The notes under the pieces were generated by a model. It was not told the origin of the DNA. It saw only the letters and a list, made by a program, of their open reading frames with translations, and did no database searches. Of a DNA stretch of 64,000 nt, positions 14,150-25,054 are shown one piece after another. The position numbers were made by a program, and so were the translations under genes. The stretch lies in assembly GCA_005406025.1 (NCBI GenBank), contig BGZK01001234.1:62001-126000 (forward strand), written 5' to 3'. The stretch comes from Eumeta japonica (taxonomy: Eukaryota > Arthropoda > Insecta > Lepidoptera > Psychidae). Positions within the stretch are counted from its first letter, which is position 1. Each line of letters starts with the position of its first letter.

Positions 14150-14780
14150 ATGTTATTCGATAATAGCCGTTACGATATCTATATATTTACCTTTCATGAG
14201 ATATTCCAAGAAAGATTTCGGCGCACGAATAATTGATTGAATATCTGAAATTGTTCCTCTCTCCTCGGTCTCACTTCCCCGAACTCGGAGGGCGAATAAA
14301 CACGGTCTTCGCGCCGACTCGACACGCCTAAATTCCGCGTGCCTGCGGATATGAACTGTCAAATCACTGCCAGCTATCACTCCCGCCGCGTAGCCTTAAT
14401 GGAGACCTCTCGAACCTTCAGTCGACTCGCTCCAGTCGTATAATGCATGCCTATGCACTGATGCGCAGAGAGCATAAATGCATTCTCGTGCGTTTGCGAT
14501 CGTGTTGTAACGGACAGAGTTTCGGGCGAGTCTCCCCCGCCTAAGCGATGACGCCAACTCCGCGCTAACACCGCCGCTGCCTGATTGTATCGTCGCCTTA
14601 ACAGTGACAGGATTTGTTCCTGTCATGCCTTTCATCCCCTCACAGATCTAGAAAAGTCGATACGACTGAATCATGGAAATTTTGCTGTACGTTTTCGTAG
14701 TTATTTGTTTTGTTATTTCAATAGTCTCGAACTTATTTCATAGCTTCTCACCGTCACGCAGTACATTTTCCCATTATTGT
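14150..14780. other. GC-richer patch, unassigned
   Basis: Composition rises abruptly compared with the DNA to the left. Two overlapping minus-strand ORFs (about 75 and 79 codons) cover 14153-14635, but neither has a motif I know. The patch ends at a jockey-like fragment and the BEL element, so it may be older transposon DNA. Confidence 0.3.
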
Positions 14781-14908
14781 GAAGGACGATTGCTCCTCCA
14801 CTGGAATGGGTTCTGATTGAAACGCCGTCGTCGTTGTTGAACTGAGCTTCACCTGCGGCGGGCTGCTTCTTCCCTTGTTGCTTCCCCGTCGGCCGCTGCA
14901 CTCGAACT
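14781..14908 (-). repeat. Jockey-like ORF1 N-terminal fragment outside the LTR
   Basis: Minus-strand translation contains VQRPTGKQQ and FNNDDGVSIRTHSSGGAIVL. Nearly the same nucleotides occur at about 20432-20555, inside the BEL element. Here the fragment abuts the outer edge of the left LTR. It ends abruptly at about 14781, where the two copies stop matching. The jockey assignment rests on the neighbouring zinc-knuckle piece at 22.5-22.9 kb. Confidence 0.5.
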
Positions 14909-14930
14909 GGGCGCACCCTTAGGGTGGCCC

Positions 14931-15778
14931 TGTTTATAGGCGGGGTGTTCACCCTCTCTCGTGGCGGGTGTCTACGGCATTCCCCTCTCCCCACAGGGTT
15001 TCAGCTTCCTTATTTATTTCATTTCTTATATTATTCATTATTATACACTATTATTTATACATACATTAAATTAACCTTATCGTGGTACTATTAATTCTAG
15101 GCCGTGTCCATGATATATGCTGTTCTTACGCGTGGCGGGCGGACACCGCGCTGTGCTTATCCCGTTTATCCCTTTTATCCAGCAGGTGTTATCCACGTTT
15201 ATGCGGTGCGAGCTGGCTGTATGCCCTAAATGCCTATTCACCTAATTTTCGGGCCATACAGCCATACGATCCGGCCGCCACCGCCGGCGTGGATGCATCT
15301 GTCCAGTATGTCGCTATGACGCTGACGTAACGGACTCATGAACCGAATATGTTCATGTTAGAATGAACCGAATATGTTCATAATTAATAGGGATAATGAA
15401 ACACACGTCAATAACATATCTTTATTGTTCGGTTTTACTCCTACGTGTCCGCGCCGCCTATCCCGCTCTACCTAGCGTTGTCTCTCTCGCTCGAGGATGA
15501 TGCAATACCTCGGCGTTCTGGCGTCATCTATTCACCTATCCTCGTCTCGCTCGTACGAGGATGACGCAATACGTACAAATTATTACAGCATATCGTATAC
15601 ATACACAAGTTATTGTGATACTATTCTTACACCGATGTGTCCCTCTATGGACACGGCCGCTTACCACTCACATCATTTATTTACCTACGTACATCGTGAG
15701 CTTAAGCCTATTTAGTTTAATCATTATCTTTAACGTGGTTTATTTGCATTTTATAACTATACATTGTCGTCCGCAACA
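14931..15778 (-). repeat. 3' LTR of the BEL/Pao element
   Basis: Matches 22960-23832 along its length with many small indels and substitutions. Its right edge is fixed by GTCCGCAACA, where the two copies diverge. Its left edge is less certain: TGTTTATA gives a TG...CA structure, but 22 further bases (GGGCGCACCC onwards, from 14909) are also shared. Inside is a directly repeated AACCGAATATGTTCAT pair near 15340-15381. Confidence 0.8.
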
Positions 15779-15788
15779 TTCTCCCGCC
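15779..15788 (-). other. Polypurine tract (plus-strand primer)
   Basis: GGCGGGAGAA on the minus strand lies between the pol stop codon and the first base of the 3' LTR, the standard place for plus-strand priming in LTR retrotransposons. Confidence 0.65.
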
Positions 15789-15804
15789 GTGCAATTCTTG
15801 CATT

Positions 15805-17719
15805 TCATTTCGGGAGGACGACGATCTTCTTTACTGGCCTCTTCAAGCGCCCGGCAGCCGTCTGCAGCTCCACCACTCGTACCACGCCATCCTTCCCGGG
15901 ATAGAGCTCCAGCACTCTTCCTCTCGGCCACGTGTTCCGCGGGGTTCTCGTCGACGATCAGCACCATGTCGTCGACCTCCGGCAACGTCCCTTTCTGCTG
16001 TGATGAATGGCGTCGTTGAAGCAGCGGCAGGTACTCCCGAAGCCAGCGCTGCCAGGTGGTCCGCTAACCGCTGGCGACGCCACTGCTGTCGACTGTTGAG
16101 ATCGGCCTCGACGAACGCGCCCGGTGTTGGTACCCGCGCCGCGCCGCCCAGCAGAAAGTGGTTCGGGTGAGCGCCTCCGGATCCTCGGCGGACACGGACA
16201 CGTGGGTGAGCGGCCTGCTGTTGACCGTGAACTCCGCCTCGGCCAGCAGCGTCGACAGCACCTCTTCCCTCGGATGCTGCTCCTGAAGAACGGTGGTGAG
16301 AGCCCTCTTCACCGACTGGACCATGCGCTCCCAGGCTCCCCATGAATGGTGCGCCGGCGTATGTATCGCCAGCGGACCAGGTGCTCTGATGCTTCCTCTT
16401 CGAACGCCCGCGCGCCTCTCTTCGCAGCTCGTTGTCCGCCCCACGAAGTTGGTGCCCTGTCGCTCCAGATCTCCGTCGGACACCCTCGGCGCGCCATGAA
16501 GCGCCTGAGAGTGAGTATCGCTGCGTCGCGGAGAGGACCCGCGAGCTCGAGATGAACGGCTCGCGTGGTCAAACACGTGAATAGGGCCACGTATCGTTTG
16601 TGGTGTTGGCGGCCCACGGTGACCAAGTACGGGCCGCAGAAGTCCAGGCCCGTGAAGGTGAACGGCCTCTGGTGAACGGCTGAACTCTTCGTAGTTTTTT
16701 CGACGCTTTCGATTCTGCTTATGTTTCGCAGCGTAGATGCTCTCCCGCCGGCGGCACAGGTCGATAAATTGCACTCGACCCGTAGCTCTCACCAGCTGTA
16801 AACATGATAAATGATTTTCTGTATTAGAAATTGCTTTTCGAATATCTCCCGCCGGTATGGAGGTGCGGTTGAGTACTCGTTGTCTGCCCGTTTCGTTTTT
16901 CAACTTTTCATCATGCTTCAATCTTTTCTTTGAATTATGCAAACGAGACAACGCCGTGTTTCTATTATTCGGGATGGCGACGTCATCTTTTCGCCAAATC
17001 AGTCCCGTTTGGAATCTACCGTCTGTCATTCTTCTACTCTCTTTGTTCAGAATGTCGAGAGCACGCTTCTCTGGATCCGTTTTCGGCCGTCGTGGTGTTA
17101 TTCCTATGTTGTCCAGAGCGAAATGTTCTTTGATAAGCTTTTCGATAGAGTCTTCTTGTTCAACTTCTCGAGACTGTACTAAGTTCACTCGCGCTCGCCC
17201 GCGAGCACGGGCCGTGCAGCACCCAGCCCAGTTCGGTGAACGGGCTGCAGGCTGTTGAAGGCCACCGCTCCTCACGCCGCGCGTCACGATGAGATGCCAG
17301 TTGTCCTGGCCCAGCAAGATGGTGGGTGTGCCGCTCGCGTAAGTGATTTGACTTCGAATATCCGCCAGATGTTCACACTCCTCGACGATGTTGTCGGGTA
17401 TCGACTGTGGCGCTATACGGAGATCGCGCACAGTGTGAGCTACTAGCGGATGTTCCGCTTTCTGATGCAGTCCTCGGATCGTGATACTTATCTTTCTAGA
17501 CTCATTTGCGTTTATCCGAGCGCCGGCCACTCCCTCTATGGTGAACGGCTCCTTCGGGCCGGTCGCTCCGACGCGTTCGGCAACAGCGGCTTCCATCAGC
17601 GTGACGGTAGACCCTTCGTCTAATAATGCGAACGTAGATAACGTAGCAGTCGCGCCTCGTATTACTACTGGAATCATCTTTAACAGCGTCGATGATGAAC
17701 GATGGCGCGCCGACGTCAC
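15805..17719 (-). pseudogene. BEL/Pao pol remnant (protease, integrase, DUF5641)
   Basis: From the 5' side: an aspartic protease-like region with LLDEGSTVTLM (17612-17620 is DEG), a short reverse transcriptase N-terminal piece (DNIGITPR... WRKDD), then a jump to an integrase core. The RT palm with its catalytic motif, RNase H and the integrase zinc finger are absent. The integrase has RYVALFTCLTTRAVHLEL, EIWSD (second Asp, about 16459-16461) and AWERMVQSVKRAL (the Glu). The DUF5641 tail (VDDMVLIVDENP, then in another frame RVLELYPGKDGVVRVVEL) ends at TGA 15805-15807. At least four frame changes interrupt it. Intact BEL pol usually exceeds 1000 residues. Confidence 0.8.
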
Positions 17720-19376
17720 TACTGCTTTAAGTGTGTCGTCGCTTCGTGATGTGAAGTCGTCGACTCTTCGCCAGTTATTTTATTTGAGTGCAGAAGCGGG
17801 TGGTGGGTGCGTCTACAACCGTCAACTCCGCAGGGACGTAGGTTGCAACGATGTCTGAATTTCCTGTACCTCAGGCACAAAACACTCTTGATTTCTTTGC
17901 CAGGTTCCATCTCTCATCAACGTCAGCTTTCAGTAGACGCGGGCAACTAGAAGCCAAATGCGCTTCTCTACAAATCGAGCAGCCGGGGCGGGCGGGCGCC
18001 GGTGTTGAGTTAGACGATGACGCGACGACCGCCGCGCGCCCGGTGCGTACTGTGTGCGTCCTGTGCCTTTGTTCTCGACGTCCCTGCGGCAGCGGCGCGA
18101 GGTTTCCGGGCGTCTCGAATTTTCCTTGAATTTGGCACTCGGTGTTCAAAAAATCAGCTAACTTGATGATGTCCGGCACGTCATGTGTGTTCTGCGCGTA
18201 GTAGCTGTACCACTTTAATCGCAAGGCGTGTGGAAGCTTCGATATGGCGACATGAATTATTTCAGGATTATTCAGTTGCTTCGTTTTATCGAGCGCCTTT
18301 ACCGTTCCCACCACTCCGTTCACTTTCGCTGAAAACTCATATAATTCATGCGGCTCTTCTCCAATCTTCGGTAACGCTCGAAGTTTGTTAGTCTCGGCGA
18401 TGACTAATGCGTCGGGAGCTCCGTAGCGTTGTTCGAGGAAGTCTACTATTTCTTGAGAAGAGCTCTCATTTATGAACAGCGTCTTCGTCGCTTCGGCGGC
18501 CGCTCCGACAATGTGTTTTCTTAATCGCACTATGTTATCAATTTCTTCTAAGTACGGAGCGGTCTGTCGATACGCTGTTCTGAACACCAACCAGTCGCTG
18601 TGATTCCCACTGAAATAGGGCAAATCTCTGATGTCTTTATGCGACCTCTTTCTCTCTTCATGGACTGTATGTAACGAGTTTGATGGCTGGTGTTGCGCTT
18701 GAGATCGTGGTAGGCATTTCACTATCTCCTTCAGGGCTGTTACTATTCCCTCTATTTCCGTGTTCTTTTGCTCTCCAATTGTGCACACTTCCGCGCCGGT
18801 TTCGTCACGCAACACTGTTGTAATCTCTGCCGGTCGTGACGGTGACTCTTTTCTCGGGCACGGTGGTGATCGTACTCTAAGTTCCGGCCGCATGTCGCGT
18901 GAGTCGACAGCCGTTGTTTGCCGCTCCGGCGCGGAAGGGCCTCCGGGCGGTGATGCATCTCTGGGCGGCTGAGTCTCCAACCACGATCTCACGCGTTCCC
19001 TCGAACGTTCTGTTACAGATGCGGCTTCATTTTCTTCCTCGGAACTGATGTCCGCTTCTATTCTCGCCTTAACCGCGCGCCAGGCGTTCTCTAGCTTTCG
19101 CCGCTTCATATAGCGCTCTCGCGCACTCTTCTTCGGCGCGCGCCAGCTCCCGACTAGACGTCTTTGACTTCACTGTGGGAGCTCGCTTTGACGATGTAGA
19201 GACGGCGCTCTTCGATGGCTCGGCGACGGTCGCTTCTCCATGTGTCATCTGAGCGGTCGTGGTATTTTCTGTGACAGAGGGCTCTCGGGCGAGTCTCGGG
19301 GTTCCACCCTCATTTCTTCTTGTGGCTGGTCGTCGGCCTTCTTGCCGCGACATCCCGTCGATCTCGTCTCAACCAT
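17720..19376 (-). pseudogene. BEL/Pao gag remnant
   Basis: The likely start is MVETRSTG at 19374-19376; after about 43 codons the frame shifts, then an Ala/Glu-rich coiled region (RELARAEEECARALYEAAK) follows, then another shift into a long open stretch (17871-19109). This carries the DUF1759 gag core LPYFSGNHSDW...YLEEID...GAPDALVIAETNKLRALP, and ends with knuckle residues CSICREAHLASSC. A further shift gives CNLRPCGVDGCRRTHHPLLH, which leads into the protease. These domains are typical of BEL/Pao nucleocapsid precursors. The breaks show it is not expressed as one protein. Confidence 0.8.
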
Positions 19377-20270
19377 CTCGGAGCGCCGACTGTCTACGAC
19401 TGCGACGAAACAACGATTGACACGTACAGTGGAGGACGAATATTCCTCTCCTATGAAGCGACCCTTAAGCGGACTCTTCTCTTCTTCGATGAGTGACGAC
19501 CCAATTCGATGATGCACGATTTAAAACGCGTCTACGGGCGACCGATGTCCTCTTATGCGGACAGACGCGAACACGGATTCCCGGTTTAGCCCCGGGCGGC
19601 ACGATGCCTCACCACTGCCACGCGCGGACGTCCGCAGCGAGACAGCCGGAGAGGTTCTGCGGCGTGGGTGAGCGATTTAAATTTAGAAAAAGCACCCGCG
19701 ACGTATGGTGCTATCGAATAACTAAATTTTCACGAACAACGCGCGACACACAAACGACAATAACAATTTTAAAAGATAACGTTGACCGGCACACACACAC
19801 ACACGCGACCGATGCGACCTCACAATACGGCACGATGCGAGGTCGTGATAGGTACGATACGGATTCGCGATGCGCGGGAGGCGACCGACGCGGCAGACGC
19901 CGATGCGTGGGCACGCCCGACGCGGTGCGGGGGGGCGCGGTACCGACGCGACGCGGATGGACGCGAGCACGCCCGACGCGGTGCGGTGGGGTGCGCGACG
20001 GGCGTACGGCGACGCGGTGCGGGCACAGATGACGACGCGGCGCACGCCGACGCGGAGCGGGGGCGACGACGGCGACGTGTGGCGCTGATGATGCGCCACG
20101 TGTACCCCTATGCGAGCTCACGACGGGCGGGACGCGGGCAGCCTGCACGCGGGCGGCGCGATGGTAAAACTATATCGCCGTGAAAACGGCGTTTTGTATC
20201 GTTATGTGACGTATGTCGTTTCAAAACGAATAGGAATGAAAATTCCTTTTCGGCACCCACGCCGGAGCAA
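19377..20270. other. GC-rich leader with degenerate CpG tandem repeats
   Basis: Lies upstream of gag in the element's direction. A CA run is at 19791-19804. Between about 19840 and 20140 a CpG-dense sequence repeats short modules such as GACGCGGTGCGG and GCACGCCCGACGCGGTGCGG (near 19911 and 19969). Long ORFs in several frames are a by-product of this composition. I see no protein and no clear tRNA primer-binding site. Confidence 0.45.
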
Positions 20271-20750
20271 CTATTTATGTGCGCGGTTACTCGACGCGCG
20301 ACCGACGCTCGAAGCTAATCCGCTTGTGGACGCTCCGAACGTCAGGGCAGCCCGAATGCAGCGACCGACAGGTCTTCTTTCTTCAAACGCTGACGACGAC
20401 GCTCTTCCGATCCGGCTCGAAGTCGACCAATGTGAAGGACGATTGCTCCTCCACTTGAATGGGTTCTGATTGAAACGCCGTCGTCGTTGTTGAACTGAGC
20501 TTCTGCGGCGGGCTGCTTCCTCTTCTTGTTGCTTCCCCGTCGGCCGCTGCACTCCTGTTTTGGTTTGAGGAAGTGTAAAAATCTTCACGACGAAAGATAC
20601 CCGCCCGCGACCTAGAGACCGGGTTATGTGGGATTTTACCCACTAAAAAGCACTCCCTTGGGGACTCTACTTTAACGCGTATATTTCCGGCCCGGAATAC
20701 GCGTTGACGGGCAGGTGATGCGAAACAACAAACAAAGTTTGGGAACATCG
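20271..20750 (-). repeat. Jockey-like ORF1 N-terminal / leader fragment
   Basis: Minus-strand frames read FTLPQTKTGVQRPTGKQQ near 20530-20575, then shifted versions of the sequence seen outside the 3' LTR at 14781-14908. Upstream on the same strand, 20590-20660 matches the block at 5700-5760. Multiple frameshifts. It appears to be a broken 5' part of a non-LTR element embedded in the BEL internal region. Confidence 0.45.
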
Positions 20751-21659
20751 CGTCGCGTGGGAAAAAATTATTGATTATTGACTAGGCATACCGGCCCAGT
20801 ATGGGTTGAGAGATAGTTTTAAATTAAATCGGGTTATTAAGCTTATTTGATAGCCTCTACGAGCGGCGTGCTCAACAAGACATCAATTTTTCCGTCGGGT
20901 TCGCGGCGGCACGGTTTTGGCGAGGATCATGAGCTCGGTGTCAATAACGGTGATTATTGACATCAGCTGACTCAGATCGTCAGCGGATGTAGCAGAGTTC
21001 TTTGCGGCGGCCGGGGCGTTACGCGGTCCAGCCGCCGCTCGGCAAGCTGAATGCCGCCGAGACTGCGCGCGCAGGCGCTCGGCGCAGCACGGCCTTCGGG
21101 TGGAGGGGTCTCTTTGGAGCACGCGGGCGGGAGTTGACTCCCGGCAGCGGCCCGCGGCGCCTCGGCGTGGCGCAGCGGGACCGGACCCAGCTCACCAGGA
21201 TCGTCACGTCTCCCGGAGTGCGAGTACAACCACCGCATACACCTCCGGCACAAACCGTCGGGGACGCCCGACGCCACGAGGGGCCAACGCAGGCCGTCGT
21301 GCGCGTGTGTGCTGCCGAACACGCGCGCCGCCACGCTTCGCGCCGCGCCCGGACCGCCTGCATATTTTGTGACTACCCTCAATTTATTGAGATCCCGGAT
21401 AAACATCACCGCACCAAGCTGGCTGATGTCGCATTTTAATTTATTAAAATGCGGGCGGCTCAGCACCACCGGCTCACCTCGCAAGTGCAGAATGCACTGG
21501 TACGGCCCCCCGGCTTCCGGACGCTGAAGTGTCCGACGCGCCGCCGCCTACCACGCTGCGGACGGCGGGACGCCTACCCGGACATCGTGGAACAATTATT
21601 CTGGTAGAACCGATGCTTCGGGGGCCTCGTCGATCGGAAGACGACCAGACGAGGGCCGG
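20751..21659. other. GC-rich unassigned segment inside the composite element
   Basis: An AT-rich junction near 20760-20870 is followed by CpG-rich DNA with overlapping ORFs of 105-170 codons on both strands. None shows a known motif, and the overlap in all frames suggests composition rather than coding. It probably came with the foreign insert between the 5' LTR and gag. Confidence 0.35.
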
Positions 21660-22390
21660 GCGAGAAGAGAGGACACCGGCTCGCTGACGCATGCGTAGCC
21701 GAGCCGTACCCCGCCGCCCTCGTCAACCACCACTCCTGCGGTGCCCCCCACCCGCCGCTGAGCGCATGCTCAATGACGCGCGCAGGTGGCCTGCGGATTG
21801 AAAGATGGAAGACCGAAGACCAATCGAAGAAGAAGAGAGGAAGTAGAAGATGGGTGGTGATCGAAGCGAAGAAGAGGAGAAGGACGGCTCGCTGCACGTA
21901 CTGCCTGGCTGCCGCCGTCCGACGCGTGGATAGCCTGATCAGCGGTCGGCAGGCGCGCTCGGTTAGATCTACGCCAACGCGGGTCACCGATGCGTGCCGC
22001 CTTGATCCGGTCGGCGTCCACCAGCGTCGACCACCGGCGGTCGGCTGCGTGTGCAGCCTGTTCCGCCCTCCTCCCGCCCTCGGACACTACCTCCTCACAA
22101 CCCGTGCCCCACCTGACGCTGAGCGCATGTGCGGTGACGCGCGCCCGTGGGTGGTCCAGCGTAGGCACCGGATCGACACCCGACAAGGGCTGAAGAAGAA
22201 GAGGTTGAAGGACACGGCTCGCTGACACGTACTGCCCTGGCTGCTGCCGTCCGACGCGTGGATAGCTTGATCAGCGGTCGGTAGGCGCGCTCGGTCAGAT
22301 CTACGCCAACGCGGGTCACCGATGCGTGCCGCCTTGATCCGGTCGGCGTCCACCAGCGTCGACCACCGGCGGTCGGCTGCGTGTCTAGCA
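21660..22390. repeat. Tandem repeat, about 330-bp unit, roughly 2.5 copies
   Basis: The block starting GGCTCGCTGCACGTACTGCC near 21889 recurs near 22215, and its continuation (ACGCGTGGATAGC, GATCTACGCCAACGCGGGTC, GTCGACCACCGGCGGTCGGC) follows in both copies with few differences. A third, more diverged partial unit precedes them; GCTGAGCGCATG occurs near 21757 and 22117. CpG-rich. Arrays like this can occur in 5' regions of some non-LTR elements, but I cannot tell whether it belongs to the jockey-like sequence next to it. Confidence 0.7.
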
Positions 22391-22492
22391 GCTGTGCCTC
22401 CTCCCCTCGTCGAGACCGGCGCGGAGCCCCCTCACCTGCCGGCGCCTGGCCGCGCGCCGGCGTGTCGGCGACTGGGCTCCGGCAGATGTCAA

Positions 22493-22937
22493 TCAATGGA
22501 TCCACCAGGGACGGACCATTGCCACCTGAGCCGTCGGGGTCGTGTCCCCGACGAGAGACGCCCGGGCATGAGGCAACAATAAGTCCTCCGTCCCGCACCT
22601 GCACCCTGAAAATCGAGGGGTGTGGAAGATCCACCGAAGCGAAGCCGAACGCGGGCATCCAAGGTAGTTGGCCGTATGGCCCTTCTGTTTGCACAGGACA
22701 CAGGCGGGTGGACCGTCTGTGTCCTTATTGCGTATGCATTGCGCTGTGCCGTGGTCGCCCAGGCACTTAACGCAACGCGCTGAATGAAAGCAATAACGGG
22801 ACGAATGCCCGTAGGACTGGCAGTTGTGACACTGCCCGGGTAAGGCGCGTTTGCGGGGCTGTTCCGCTTTGACGCCGGAGACGGAGCATACGCTCCTGAT
22901 TTTGAAGAAGGCGGCCTTAGTCGCCTTGTCGTTGGCA
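22493..22937 (-). pseudogene. Jockey-like ORF1 (gag-like) fragment with three CCHC knuckles
   Basis: Minus-strand translation gives KAAFFKIRSVCSVSGVKAEQ, then three zinc knuckles: CHNCQSYGHSSRYC, CVKCLGDHGTAQC and CVLCKQKGHTANYLGC. This knuckle triplet, with its FFKIRSV lead-in, is typical of ORF1 nucleic-acid-binding proteins of jockey-clade non-LTR elements. The N-terminal part and everything downstream are missing; the frame is disrupted near 22610. It begins exactly where shared LTR sequence ends (22937/22938), so LTR and ORF1 are directly fused. Confidence 0.75.
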
Positions 22938-22959
22938 GGGCGCACCCTTAGGGTGGCCC

Positions 22960-23832
22960 TGTTTATATAGGCGGGGGTGTTCACCCCTCTCTCCGTGCGG
23001 CCGGCGGGTGTCTACGGCATTCCCCTCTCCCCCCGCAGGGTTTCAGCTTCCTTATTTATTTCATTCTTATATTATTCATTATTATTTTACATGCTACTAT
23101 TATTTATACACCATTAAAATTAACCTTATCGTAGTACTATTAATTCTAGGCCGTGTCCATGATATATGCTGTTCTTACAACGCGTGGCGGGCGGACACCG
23201 CGCTGCTTATCCCGTTTATCCCTTTTATCCAACTTGGTGTCCTTATCCACCCGTTTATGCGGTAGCGAGCTGGCTGTATGCCCTAAATGCCTATTCACCT
23301 AATTTTCGGGCCAGCCATACGATCAACCGCCACCGCCGGCGTGGATGCATCTGTCCAGTATGTCCTTATGACATACTGACAGCCAACGGACTCATGAACC
23401 GAATATGTTCATGTTAGAATGAACCGAATATGTTCATAATTAATAGGGATAATGAAACACACGTCAATAACATATCTTTATTATTCGGTTTTACTCCTAC
23501 GTGTCCGCGCCGCCTATCCCCGCTCTACCTAGCGTTGTCTCTCGCTCGAGGATGATGCAATACCTCGGCGTTCTGGCGTCATCTATTCACCTATCCTCGT
23601 CTCGCTCGTACGGGATGACGCAATCGATACAAATTATTACAGCATATCGTATACATACACAAGTTATTGTGATACTATTCTTACACCGATGTGTCCCTCT
23701 ATGGACACGGCCGCTTACCCCTCACATCATTTATTTACCTACGTACATCGTGAGCTTAAGCCTATTTAGTTTAATCATTATCTTTAACGTGGTTTATTTG
23801 CATTTTATAACTATACATTGTCGTCCGCAACA
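22960..23832 (-). repeat. 5' LTR of the BEL/Pao element
   Basis: Direct repeat of 14931-15778; its outer edge (GCAACA on the plus strand) marks the element's right end. The five bases beyond it (ATTAT) do not match the five bases to the left of the other LTR. Both copies have small private indels, so this is an old insertion. Confidence 0.8.
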
Positions 23833-24055
23833 ATTATTCAGACCTCTAATGAGAATGTGTCTAACACGTGCTGATTATTTTTTGATGAGAATCTTCATAA
23901 TGTCTACGTCAAACTTAGCTCTCTTTCCTTTGAATATAACTTTACATATTTGTACTATATTTACTCGACGTGATTTCCATTCGTCAAGTCGTTAGTAAAT
24001 TGAACCGGTAACCAAAAATTCGTATGGAGGCTCAGCTCTTACACGGAATACGGAT

Positions 24056-24277
24056 TTAATTCATAAATCTGCGATCATTTCGGCGAACTATGTCTACTAA
24101 TTGCTCTCGCCGCGCACGAAGGTGGTTTACGTTTTCTCGTATTATTTTTTTACGAATGAGATTCTTTCGAGGCACCTCTTGTACCGCTTCTCGGCGAAAA
24201 ACTTTATTTTTTCTCCTCGAAGCAGTTTCTATGAATCGCATGAAAGTCGTCGCCGGCGTGTAAGCTTTATCGTCCAA
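24056..24277 (-). CDS. Unrecognised basic ORF
   Basis: An open frame of about 73 codons, extending in frame to 24298, is rich in Arg, Lys and Glu (FRREAVQEVPRKNLIRKK, RARREQLVDIVRR). It ends in TAA just outside the BEL element. There is no ATG at its start, so if real it would be a terminal exon; AAAG before TTG at 24275-24277 could serve as a weak acceptor. I recognise no family. It may be a decayed transposon fragment. Confidence 0.2.
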   Translation of the reverse strand: MDDKAYTPATTFMRFIETASRRKNKVFRREAVQEVPRKNLIRKKIIRENVNHLRARREQLVDIVRRNDRRFMN

Positions 24278-24328
24278 CTTTAGAATAGTATTTTTTTTTC
24301 AACATTAAAAAAAACCAAATCTACCAAC

Positions 24329-24798
24329 TTTTGACGTGACAACGTCTTAAATTAGGTTGCGGCTGGGAGTCACTTTGAAAAAGTGTAACGCTCGGTAACG
24401 TAACGATGAGTCACCGAACGAGAGAGAGGCCCGCCGAATGCCTTGCGTCTCTCTCCCACTCAACTATGATCGGTCTGCCGCGCGCTAGACTAGAAATTAG
24501 TGCATAGCTTGCAAATGTATTGCAAGTTATTGTATGTATATTTGTATATAAATACGTATGTATGTGTAAAGGTAAAAATAAAATTTTGTTAATATGAAAT
24601 TCAGTGCGAGATTCTTTGTATAAATTAATGTTTTAAATATAATTCTTTGTATAAATAAATGTTTTAAATTGTTACTATTATTTCATCCTTCTTCCTACTA
24701 TACGAATGAATATTCACATTAAAATGATTTTACCATTCAAAGTCGTTGTCACGTAAAACTTTCGCCCGTATACCGACTTTACAGGCAACCAAATTTTT
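24329..24798 (+). mobile_element. Short non-autonomous element, copy 1 (ACGTGACAACG family)
   Basis: A 470-bp unit nearly identical to 36515-36982, with non-matching flanks on both sides. It opens TTTTGACGTGACAACGTC and near its right end has the inverse, AAGTCGTTGTCACGT, so imperfect subterminal inverted repeats face each other. The last bases are CAGGCAACCAAATTTTT. It has no coding capacity. TG...CA ends are possible (TGACG... to ...AACCA), which would make it a short solo LTR, but I see no target duplication. The class is undetermined. Confidence 0.75.
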
Positions 24799-25054
24799 AT
24801 TTAAAACTTAGGACGATTGCCAGAAATTAATTCGTAATGAAACCGTATAGGATTGCGTTATTTTATATATTTATAATTTATTTTTAACCCGAGCTCTTGC
24901 GTTGCCCGTGCTCGTTGCTTTTATTTATTATTTTCTATACGGTCTGATATGTATTCTTTAATAGTATCGATATTTATGTGTTTACTTGCCGACACAGAAA
25001 TGCATTAATTATAAACATTCCTAACCCATTGTTCAATCCGATTGCTGATCCGGT

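Larger units (their letters stand above)
14931..23832 (-). mobile_element. BEL/Pao-type LTR retrotransposon, degenerate and composite
   Basis: Two directly repeated terminal segments (14931-15778 and 22960-23832) flank minus-strand gag and pol remnants with BEL/Pao domains: DUF1759-like gag, a CCHC knuckle, a DUF1758-type aspartic protease, an integrase core and a DUF5641 tail. In the element's own direction the right repeat is the 5' LTR and begins TGTTGCGG. The purine-rich primer tract sits where expected, just before the 3' LTR. Against a simple intact insertion: no matching target duplication at the outer edges, no obvious primer-binding site after the 5' LTR, about 3.5 kb of jockey-like and tandem-repeat DNA before gag, and a deleted reverse transcriptase. 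Not capable of autonomous movement. Confidence 0.8.

Noticed and set aside
19711..20148. Long ORFs of 125-179 codons on both strands
   Set aside because: CpG-rich tandem DNA is open in nearly all frames; products are Arg/Ala/Pro-rich without motifs.
21002..21484. ORFs of 145 and 170 codons on opposite strands
   Set aside because: Same compositional effect; no recognisable domain in either.
14931..23832. An intact retrovirus-like element with envelope
   Set aside because: No envelope ORF; gag and pol are frameshifted and reverse transcriptase is deleted.
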